Positions 42,551-49,464 of a stretch of DNA of 49,464 nt are shown in pieces. A program made the position numbers and the translations under genes. The notes beneath the pieces were generated by a model that saw only the letters and a list, made by a program, of their open reading frames with translations, did not search any database and had not been told where the DNA came from. Origin of the DNA: an uncultured Clostridium sp. (GTDB lineage Bacteria > Bacillota > Clostridia > Lachnospirales > Lachnospiraceae); assembly GCA_900543885.1 (NCBI GenBank), contig UQTA01000017.1, forward strand, positions 1-49,464, in the 5' to 3' direction. Numbering within the stretch: position 1 is the first letter of the stretch; each line of letters starts with the position of its first letter.

Positions 42551-45500
42551 TCATTTTACTTTTCTTTTCAGGATCACCATGGCTAAGAGGATCAATCCAC
42601 TAAATAGCCATGCAAACATCGTATAATCCTTTGATCGTCCTGTTTTAGGAAGAGTCTGAATTGCCATCTCTTCGTCTTCTCTTTCTTCTATATCTGCTGA
42701 TCCGACCTCTTCCTGTTTTACATTTGTTACATCTGTTACGATGGAAACAGATGATCCGCTGTTACCGCCTCCATGACTTCCTTCGCCGCTGTGAGTACCA
42801 TTTCCTCCCGACGGTTTGGAAGGCGTATCAGGCTTAGGAGCTTCTGGTGTTCCTGGTGTATATGTATTCACGATCTGGAACCCATCTGTCTGGTTTCCGG
42901 AAATACTTGGTGTATAATCCGCAATCGCAATTTCAGACACGGAATAAGTATATCCCGCCGGAAGATCTTCAAAGTTGTAACTCCATCCATTTGCTTCATT
43001 CAGCACAACCTGATCGATCACATGTCCTTCATTTAACAGGCAGATAGTAACTGAGTACGGAATTCCAGATTCCGGAACATGATCCCATGTCTTTTTTACT
43101 GATACATCTATAGTATCATCTTCCCCTACTTCAATGCCGCCATTTGAACCGATTCCGCCCCCAAATCTCGCATGATTGCCCTGTATCAGCAATTCTCCTT
43201 CTTTTTCAGCCAGATCTTCTGCTGATGCAGTTACAATAGCTTTTAGTGAAACATTCGTATCAATACCGGTCAGTTCATCTGCTGATAATGGCACTGCGCC
43301 TGATCCTTCTTCATATCGCTGTGATCCGGGACTGATCTGCGTATAACCGGTCGGTGTCGGATTATATACCGTTCCATCCCGATACCATTTCACAGCCCCG
43401 CCGCCAAGCATACGTTCAGCTAAGGTTGCTGTATATGCACTGTGTTCTCCATAAATGCTAAATACAAGATCATCTCCTGCTGCTTTTCCATCTGCATTCA
43501 CTGCTTTATTGTCAAAGATTCCAATACCGTCTTTGATATAAAGTTCAGCCATACCAGTTGCACAAAACCAGAGACCGCCTCCCTGCTCAGCTGTATTTTC
43601 AGTGACTACGGCATTATATAAATGGGCAGTACTGTAACCATCATTGCTTTTTCCCTCTGAATACAGTCCGCCTCCAGAATATGTTGCTGTATTATTTATA
43701 ATCTTTCCACTGCGCAGAATGCTCCCATTAGAAAAGCTGTAAATTCCTCCGCCTGTCCCTGCTCTGTTTCCGGAAATAACACCTCCATCCATAAGGAACT
43801 CTGTTCCATATTCTGCTATGCCTCTCTGAAGTGCAGAGTCTACAATACAAATACCTCCACCCTTAGATGCTTTATTAGCGGATACGGTTCCGCCTGTCAT
43901 ATGAAATTCCGCATTATCCTCAACAAATACAGCTCCACCAGCTTCATTCCCGTTTGCAGAGATTCCTGTATTCCGGGTGATCAGTCCGTCATCTGCCAAT
44001 GTAAATATTGCCCGTTTATCCCTGTCATCACTATAAATATTGACAGCTGCCCCTCTGTGTCCGGTGTTATTCTGTATCGCTCCACCAGTCATGATCCCAC
44101 TGCTTTCCCCATACATAACTACTCCGCTTGAAGAATGCAAAGAATCCGCATCCAGAGCATTATTATTCTGGATACTGCCGCCTGTCATTTCAAAGGAAGC
44201 TCCCTCTTTGACCAGAACCGTTCCACTTACGGCAGCATAATTTAAAATCTTATTATTTTCTATCTTTCCACCGGAAAGGATCAGTTTTGCATTGGCTCCG
44301 CTGTTTTCCAGCACACCAGTAAGATCCGTAGTGATCTGTGTTCCGGAAATGGTCGTATCTCCGGTGACTGTTAATTTTCCATGGTTTTTAATTGCACATT
44401 TCTTATTATACTTGCCATATAGAGTCAGATTTCCATCAAAGGTAACGTCTGCTCCCTCTTCCACTTCGAATAAACACTCTGGCTGTATACTATCTTTAAC
44501 CCCAAGTATTGTATATGGATCTGTAGAAGAAATTACGATCGGCTTTCCTGCAGGAATAATAACACAATTGTCCAGCTTAATATCTTTCTTAACTTCCACA
44601 ATTCCACCAGATGCAGCTGCCTCATTCACAGCTTCCTGTAATGTTGGTGCCCCGGCTTCATCGGAAATTGCAGATCCAACAGAATCAAAAATAGATTTTT
44701 CCGTGTATGTTATAATTGCATTTCCTGAAAATCCAGCTTTTGAAATATCAACTGCATCTGAACTGTTCCGGATCGTAACTGTCTCCAACGTGTCAATATT
44801 AGAAAAAGCATCACTTTTAATACTCTCCAGTCCGCTTCCCAGGATCAGGTGTTCAATGGATGTATACTCAAACGCATGATCGGCAATTGAAGTTACACTA
44901 TCCGGGATCTTTACAGTCCCACTTAAAGGATATACACACCAGAAAGCATAACTTCCAATTGATTTTAATGTTTCCGGCAATGTAACAGAAGACAAATCCG
45001 TACCTAAAAATGCCCAGGCTCCAATCGTTCCCAGACTATCACATAAGATGACAGACGGGATAGAGCTATAAGCAAATGCCTGATATGGAACATTTTGCAG
45101 GCTGGAAAGATCCACCTCCGTATTCAGACTGATGCATTTATAAAATGCCATACTTCCCATAGACGAAACAGAAGAAAGATCCGGGATCTTTGCCAGGGCA
45201 GTATCTTCATAAAAGGCCTGCTGTCCAATTTCCGTAATTCTTCCTTTTGCTGTCACCTCTTCCAGCGCACTACATCCGGAAAATGCCGATTGCGGAATGG
45301 ATATTACTGAATCAGGAAGTGTTATGGATGTTAAAGAAATATCATCACTAAATAATCCTGATGCCTTTTTAATCTCTACACCATCCGGAAGAGAAATATT
45401 TTTCAGTTTCTCTGCTGAAGCAAATGCAGCTGGTCCGGTTATATATTTTAAACTTTCCGGAAGATCAATGGTCTCCAGAGAAGAGCAATTTGAGACCATA

Positions 45501-46535
45501 GAGTTACCGGAAATTTCCTGTACACCTTCTTCAAAGGTGATAGTTTCAAGCTTGTTCATATTTTGAAAACTACCACCAAATTTCTTGACGGAACCTGGAA
45601 TGGTGATTTCTGTTAAATTAGAAAAGCGTGAAAAGTATACATCACATTTTTCAACAGTATCAGGGATCATCAATGCACTGACATTTTGTCTTGAACCTGC
45701 AAAAGGTCCCCATCTTAATATTGTAACTGTATACTCATTATCTTCTGCCTCATCCTCATCATAAATAACCTGTTCTGGAATTTCTATTTCAGAAGCTTCG
45801 GCCGGGTTACTTATATCTGTTAATGTGGCAGTATGATCATCTGGATCAAGATCAAATGTGTAAGTAATACCATCGATCTCAATTTCAACATCTTCATAAT
45901 CTGCAGTCAGAAGTGAAACTTCTTTATTCTTTCGATTTTCCTCTGGATCGGGAGAAATGTTCTTATCGCTTAGAGAATCTTTGTTGCCTGAATTTCCGTT
46001 ATCATCCTTTTCCGGGTTATCCGGTAGATCTGCAGAGTCCGTATTTTCATCCGGAGTTTCATCCTGCTCCGGCTTCTGATCCTCCTGGTCATTTCCACCG
46101 GCATCACTGTTATCGGGATCTTTCTGATCATCCTTTGGAACATCCGGGTCATCTTTGGAATCATCTTTGGAATCATCTTTGGAATCATCTTTTGGATCAT
46201 CTTTGGGAACATCCGGGTCGTCTTTTGAATCATCTTTGGAATCATCTTTTGGATCATCTTTGGAATCATCCATGCCTTCGTCTTTACTTGGATTCCCGGA
46301 AGGATCACCTTCTAAATCTGAATTTCCAGGATCTGTATCATCTTTTCCATAGTCATCTGGATCCGTCTTCTGATCTTCATCTTCCTGATCAGGATTTTGA
46401 TTTTCTTGCGTAGATGTTATCCCTTGACCATTGCCCCCCCCCACCTGTCAAATCTATAGCAAATACAGAATTAACAGGCATAGATACAAGCAAACTTGCA
46501 GATAAAATGCATGATAATATTTTTTTATTTTTCAT
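42551..46535 (-). CDS. Large LPKTG-anchored surface protein; signal peptide out of frame at a G9 tract
   Basis: The body is a 1,297-codon frame (42551-46444). In order: an Asp/Lys-rich repeat (about 10-165, DDSKDDPDVPKDD units); BspA-like leucine-rich repeats (about 240-590, for example LTSITLPDSVISIPQSAFSGCS); a beta-helix of MTGGSIQNN-type repeats (about 620-1040); a CnaB domain (VSVKKTWDHV to VNTYTPG); a Gly/Ser linker; and LPKTG (1265-1269) with a membrane helix and basic tail for sortase. The frame's own start is a GTG inside the G tract with no ribosome site. Upstream, GGGAG and ATG (46535) begin a good signal peptide (MKNKKILSCILSASLLVSMP, then VNSVFA) that leads into GGT and nine G. 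With nine G it is out of frame and stops after about 15 more codons; eight G restores fusion. Confidence 0.88.
46139..46272. repeat. Short tandem repeats encoding the Asp/Lys-rich region
   Basis: On the plus strand, 12-bp units such as ATCATCTTTGGA recur many times with variants. They encode DDSK/DDPK steps and a longer DPDVPKDD period that occurs twice. Such arrays readily change length by slippage, so the stalk-like region is likely to vary between isolates. Confidence 0.8.
46434..46442 (-). repeat. Nine-base homopolymeric G tract (phase-variation candidate)
   Basis: The minus strand has GACAGGT followed by nine G and CAATGG. The tract joins the signal-peptide frame (ATG 46535) to the 1,297-codon body. 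Nine G gives GGGGQW and an early stop; eight or eleven G gives GGGGNGQG and full fusion. Confidence 0.8.
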
Positions 46536-46553
46536 GATCTCCCTTTCCTATCT

Positions 46554-46716
46554 ATGTACTCTCGGAATCTTTTTGTACTTGATTTTGCGAGAAGATTTTT
46601 TGTCAGTTGTACCCAAATTTCTGAGGCGTACGCGGTGCGTACATTAATGAAATTCGGGTGCAACTGGCGGAAAATCGGCCGCAAAGGCAAGTGCAGGAAA
46701 GACTCCGAGAGTACAT
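46554..46716. repeat. 163-bp nearly perfect palindromic element (MITE-like)
   Basis: The left arm from ATGTACTCTCGGAATCTTTT pairs along about 68 bp with the right arm ending GACTCCGAGAGTACAT, including matching ACTTG, TTTGCG and CAGTTG blocks. The centre holds ACCC/GGGT and a CGTACGC/GCGTAC hairpin. ATCT on both sides could be a target duplication. It lies just upstream of the surface-protein gene. Its outer arms recur alone at 28560, 42454 and 11051. Confidence 0.75.
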
Positions 46717-46932
46717 ATCTGCGATTATACATAAAAATAGATCAATCCCACCAGAACAAGAAAGGACGATCATATTCTCATTTCAATATATGCTTTTTAC
46801 ACACTAAACGGCGATGCCGCCTAATGGTGACATCGCCATCTGTGGTATTTTAATTCACTGATATTTTTCTATTATCATACCTTATTGATAAGCATTTGTC
46901 AAATAACTACCTGCGATGAAAGTATAGTCAGA
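46717..46932. other. Gap with GGCGATG/CATCGCC hairpin
   Basis: No gene is seen in these 216 bp. GGCGATG (about 46810) pairs with CATCGCC (about 46831). No clear T-run follows, so it is at best a weak terminator for the DUF4349 gene. Confidence 0.4.
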
Positions 46933-47985
46933 TTACTGTTTCCGCTGATCTGGTGCCGGATCTTTTGTTTCTACACCTGAATTTTGATCATGCTCCTGCG
47001 GCTTAACCTGGGATACCTCTGTATCTGCCTTTCTGCCGATTCTTATTTTTCCAGATTTCCGTTTCCTGAAAGTTTTCCGGATCTTCCACACCAGGCACCC
47101 GATCACTGCACCGATCACTGCTGCTGTTATCCAGAACGGACTGGTAATGATCACACAAATCCCAAAGTTTTTCACTCCTTCTGCCAGCCGCCTTCCATTA
47201 TCTGACAATCCCTTTAAAATCTGCTCTCCAGCAGATTCCGGAACAGCCTCGGTATACCGCTTCACTTCGTTAATATTTAACGTCACCTGACTGTACTCGA
47301 TCTGGTTGTCATAGAGACGCAGCTGGGATTCGTAAGATTCCAGTTCATAACGGATATCTGACAGCCTCTCTTCTAATGCAATGATGCTATCCATGGAATC
47401 TGCCTTTTCAAGCAGTGCCCACAAACGGTCCTGTTCAATCTTTAATGTCTTTTTACGGCTCTCAATGTCACTGTACTGCAGTGTCACATCCTTAGTGCTT
47501 TCTGACCTTCTAACTACGTTTCCTGCTGACTCCACACCATTTAAGAATTCATCCAACCGTTCCTTGGGTACACGTACGGTCAGATCAGCCCAGCGCATCA
47601 TAGGATTGCCCTGCCAGTCTAATTGATTGCCAGAAACATTTTCATTTTCAATATATCCGCCAATCTGCCTGATCTGCGTTTTCAAAGCTGTCATCAACTT
47701 TTCAAACTGCTCAGTCTCCACGTCCATACTGGCAGTTCTGATCAGCTTTCGGCCTGTTTCTACTGTTGCCATATTCTCTGTTCCTGAGGCTGCGCCCGCT
47801 GCTGTATCCACAAAAGCTGATGCCCCTTCCCCGGACATCTCCCCTTTCTCCTCATCCATGGCAGCAGCTGCTGTCTCCATGATATACCCGTTATTGATAC
47901 TGTTTTTAGAACTGTTTGAGGCTCCACACCCTGAAATAACTGCCACTACTCCGGCAATTGCAATACCACGCCAATACTTCCTCAT
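46933..47985 (-). CDS. DUF4349 domain lipoprotein
   Basis: A 350-residue protein with a signal peptide and lipobox (MRKYWRGIAIAGVVAVISGC, C20), so it is anchored outside the membrane. The DUF4349 domain starts at RKLIRTASMDVETEQFEKLM and has the typical coiled-coil (IESRKKTLKIEQDRLWALLEKADSMDSIIALEERLSDIRYELE) and SQVTLNINEV. A transmembrane helix near 275-300 (ICVIITSPFWITAAVIGAVIG) is followed by a basic cytoplasmic tail. Its function is unknown; family members are envelope proteins of Firmicutes. AAGGAGGAAAATT precedes the ATG. It is a single gene between the palindrome and the recombinase remnant. Confidence 0.9.
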   Translation of the reverse strand: MRKYWRGIAIAGVVAVISGCGASNSSKNSINNGYIMETAAAAMDEEKGEMSGEGASAFVDTAAGAASGTENMATVETGRKLIRTASMDVETEQFEKLMTALKTQIRQIGGYIENENVSGNQLDWQGNPMMRWADLTVRVPKERLDEFLNGVESAGNVVRRSESTKDVTLQYSDIESRKKTLKIEQDRLWALLEKADSMDSIIALEERLSDIRYELESYESQLRLYDNQIEYSQVTLNINEVKRYTEAVPESAGEQILKGLSDNGRRLAEGVKNFGICVIITSPFWITAAVIGAVIGCLVWKIRKTFRKRKSGKIRIGRKADTEVSQVKPQEHDQNSGVETKDPAPDQRKQ

Positions 47986-48194
47986 AATTTTCCTCCTTCC
48001 ATGTCTAATATTCTCCCGGAATCTTTTTCCCTTTCAAAAAGTAATCTGATTTTTTACCACTCTGTCTTCCTTGTATTTTCAGTATATCAGATTTCTTCCC
48101 GTCAAACCTGTCTTTTCCCTTAACTTTGTGCAAAGATTCTCTTTCAGACAATACAGTAAAGTCCCCTCCTGTCCCGATATTTTTGCAAAACGTC

Positions 48195-48236
48195 TATCCC
48201 CGCTTTCTAAAACAATCAAGCTATGGTAAAATTCAT
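48195..48236. repeat. 42-bp dispersed repeat, copy 2
   Basis: Matches 14329-14370 with a few changes (CTAAAACAATCAAGCTATGG here). It lies 16 bp from the 48252-48315 repeat at the end of the recombinase remnant. Confidence 0.55.
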
Positions 48237-48251
48237 TAGTGAAGTATCATA

Positions 48252-48315
48252 TTCAGAGCAAACAAAAAGAGCAGCTCTGAAATATAACAGAGTTGCTCTG
48301 AATGTGATTCTTCAG
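48252..48315. repeat. 63-bp repeat, inverted copy near 40.6 kb (copy B)
   Basis: The reverse complement of this segment (GAATCACATTCAGAGC to TTTGCTCTGAAT) closely matches 40601-40663. It contains internal AGAGC/GCTCT inverted repeats and forms the last 63 bp of the recombinase remnant frame. Confidence 0.65.
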
Positions 48316-48549
48316 AATTGTACCAAGACGCGGACTGACAGCCGATATCTGTATGGGAGAAGTATTCTTTTTCTCTGGTACAAAAGGATGTGATCTTTCG
48401 CTGTTAATAGGAAGTTGTGAGGGATCCCATGGTTTATGGAGAACGTATAAGGTGAAAAAGCGAAGCTGGGAAATGCAGGCATTGATCGTGCGGTCAGAGA
48501 GCTGTCTTTCTTCTTTTATCCAGTAGATAAACTGACGCAGATCGTCCAT
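48253..48549 (-). pseudogene. Tyrosine recombinase N-terminal fragment
   Basis: From an ATG with GGAGG 6 bp upstream, the frame reads MDDLRQFIYWIKEERQLSDRTINACISQLRFFTLYVLHKPWDPSQLP. This is the SAM-like core-binding domain of XerC/D-type site-specific recombinases, starting slightly internal to a full protein. After that the sequence changes character (INSERSHPFVPEKK...) and runs into the 63-bp repeat. About 45 genuine residues remain and the whole catalytic domain is missing. A related but different recombinase remnant sits at 28797-29519. Confidence 0.75.
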
Positions 48550-48666
48550 AATAAACCTCCAGTAAATAAATGTGAAAGAAAAAAAATATTATTTCCCAGG
48601 GGGGCGGACGACAGGTTTTTTTTTAAATGTAGTTGTTGAGTTTGAAAATCCGTGTTAAAGTAATCA

Positions 48667-48749
48667 TAGCAGTTTTTGTATATGTGTATGGTTGCGTTAG
48701 GGGTAATTCAACAATACTACATATATTTAAAAACTGCTATTTTTTTTAT
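48667..48749 (+). terminator. Rho-independent terminator-like hairpin
   Basis: ATAGCAGTTTTT (about 48667-48678) pairs with AAAAACTGCTAT (48730-48741), with further pairing of TATATGT/ACATATA inside, followed by eight T. No gene lies directly upstream on the plus strand, so it may end a small RNA or a lost gene. The gap 48550-48666 shows no gene. Confidence 0.6.
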
Positions 48750-48777
48750 AAAAAAGTAGTGACTTTATTGTACTTAT

Positions 48778-48809
48778 GGCTAGCCGTCGCGCTAGCGACT
48801 TGGTACAAT
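48778..48809. repeat. Hairpin with CTTGGTACAAT motif, copy B
   Basis: GTCGC-GCTA-GCGAC followed by TTGGTACAAT. The inverted form resembles 40432-40462. It lies 35 bp upstream of the small membrane protein gene and could contribute to its promoter region. Confidence 0.45.
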
Positions 48810-48844
48810 TTGTATAGAATATTTTGTTAAAAGGGGGATTGGGT

Positions 48845-49000
48845 ATGCGGGCAGATGATTTTGGATGGTTAGTAGGTGGTTTTTTCACGATTGTTTTGCC
48901 GTGGTATTTTAAAAACAAAAAGCAGAATGAGGAAACAAAACGAAAGATGAAAGAGTATGAGCTTCTGTGGCAAGAAAAAAATAAACATAATCATAAGTAA
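48845..49000 (+). CDS. Small membrane protein, 51 aa
   Basis: The ATG has AAGGGGG 7 bp upstream. The product, MRADDFGWLVGGFFTIVLPW followed by YFKNKKQNEETKRKMKEYELL and a short basic tail, has one transmembrane helix near residues 7-22 and a charged, probably helical cytoplasmic tail. I do not recognise a family. A second small membrane ORF follows 43 bp later with its own good ribosome site, so the two probably belong together. Small membrane proteins of this form occur in mobile elements and toxin-antitoxin loci, but nothing here proves such a role. Confidence 0.6.
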   Translation: MRADDFGWLVGGFFTIVLPWYFKNKKQNEETKRKMKEYELLWQEKNKHNHK

Positions 49001-49043
49001 TTAGCGAAAGCACTGTTTAGTGGTACTGAATAGGAGGTTTGGA

Positions 49044-49270
49044 ATGTTAATTTTTTTCTTATAATATGTTCAATTGTATATCTGATCTATAATAATAGCA
49101 AAAATAATAGGTCAATCGGGATTAGAGATTGGGAAAAGTATAACTATTTTAAGTACCATTTACATACGTCGGACGAAGAAATGAGACAACTCTTAAATGC
49201 AGGATTTTTCACAGATCAGAAGGCAACACAAGATTTTTATAAACGTTATCCGAATTGGCCGAAGAAGTAA
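49044..49270 (+). pseudogene. Small membrane ORF frameshifted at a T7 tract (75 aa if T8)
   Basis: AGGAGG lies 6 bp before ATG (49044), which reads MLIFFL and stops at once. With one more T in the run at 49051-49057, the frame continues IICSIVYLIYNNSK, then GIRDWEKYNYFKYHLHTSDEEMRQLLNAGFFTDQKATQDFYKRYPNW and TAA at 49268. This gives one transmembrane helix and a convincing soluble tail with coding-like composition. The frame before the tract has no other start. It is either a real frameshift, a phase-variable gene or a homopolymer reading error. I know no family. Confidence 0.5.
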
Positions 49271-49308
49271 TGGAACTGTTGGCATAATTGGCATAAATTG
49301 GAGAGATA

Positions 49309-49335
49309 AAAGCCAAGAGTTTTACTCTTGGCTTT
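49309..49335. terminator. Perfect hairpin terminator
   Basis: AAAGCCAAGAGT pairs with ACTCTTGGCTTT around a TTT loop, a 12-bp perfect stem, 39 bp after the small ORF stop. T-rich flanks are short on the plus side, and AAAA precedes it, so it may act mainly on the minus strand. Confidence 0.65.
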
Positions 49336-49464
49336 CGAAATAGTACATGGATTTTATTTGTATGAAGAACTTCTAATAGTTCATTCACGATATCATCGGA
49401 TATTTTTTCCTTTAGGAGCCAGTATGTTGATATTCCACTAACTACGGTTTTTTTGCGGAAATAA
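49336..49464 (-). other. Possible 3' end of a leftward gene, open to the window edge
   Basis: One minus-strand frame is open from 49464 through 49345 (FRKKTVVSGISTYWLLKEKI, SDDIVNELLEVLHTNK) and runs on through the terminator without a nearby stop. I cannot identify it. It may be the end of a gene starting outside the window, or chance. Confidence 0.25.

Noticed and set aside
46139..46272. Short regular repeats resembling a CRISPR array
   Set aside because: Units are contiguous 12-bp codon repeats inside a reading frame; there are no unique spacers and no cas genes.
45913..46413. 166-codon plus-strand frame opposite the surface protein
   Set aside because: It is the antisense shadow of the Asp/Lys repeat region, low complexity (HLWNHL-type repeats) and without a ribosome site.
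42551..46444. Surface protein starting at the GTG inside the G tract
   Set aside because: No ribosome site, and it would lack a signal peptide although it has an LPKTG anchor; the upstream ATG with a signal peptide is far more plausible.

Overview
The window reads as the chromosome of a low-GC Firmicute of the class Clostridia, most likely a gut Lachnospiraceae. This rests on strong AGGAGG-type ribosome sites, frequent TTG/GTG starts, LplB/YtcP-type sugar ABC transporters with YesM/YesN regulators, an LPKTG surface protein, and DUF5058, U32 and DUF4349 proteins. Genus cannot be fixed from the sequence. No rRNA, tRNA or CRISPR array was seen.

Layout. 0-2.3 kb: 5' part of yaaA, a Bcp peroxiredoxin, a small membrane protein, then decayed TraG/VirD4 and rubrerythrin remnants. 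2.3-8.6 kb: a catabolic unit (DUF5058 membrane protein, partner membrane protein, M20 amidohydrolase) divergent from a PucR regulator, then a hybrid histidine kinase. 9-13.6 kb: a citrate/aconitate unit (aconitase, 2-hydroxycarboxylate transporter, LysR). 13.8-15.8 kb: GNAT, YitT and a MerR regulator with a classic 19-bp-spacer operator promoter. 16.2-18.7 kb: a two-gene RloB + AAA ATPase pair that looks like an abortive-infection defence module, next to IS21 and IS3 scars. 18.7-22.7 kb: a U32 protein, a large partner with PilZ-like and U32-like segments, and a MATE exporter. 22.8-24.9 kb: a graveyard of fragments around a DinJ antitoxin whose toxin gene is truncated. 24.9-28.5 kb: aminotransferase, LysR and a split ThrE exporter.

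A rearranged accessory region of about 14 kb (28.5-41.4 kb) lies between two direct copies of the ThrE locus. The first copy is intact. The second has lost its 5' end to an IS remnant and carries an 83-bp internal deletion. Between them sit recombinase and IS1634-like remnants and a glycan-type uptake cluster: two permeases and a lipoprotein, flanked by two different serine-hydrolase genes and controlled by a divergent YesN/YesM two-component pair. From 42.5 kb on there is a 1.3-kb-codon LPKTG surface protein (Asp-rich repeats, BspA-like LRRs, beta-helix, CnaB), a DUF4349 lipoprotein, a broken tyrosine recombinase and small membrane ORFs.

The most striking observation is a run of nine G residues just after the signal peptide of the surface protein. 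As read, it places the signal peptide out of frame with the 1,297-codon body; eight G would restore the frame. This is the architecture of a phase-variable adhesin switched by slipped-strand mispairing. Upstream of it lies a 163-bp nearly perfect palindrome, with related arms elsewhere in the window. Functions are assigned by reading protein motifs by eye; no database search was run.
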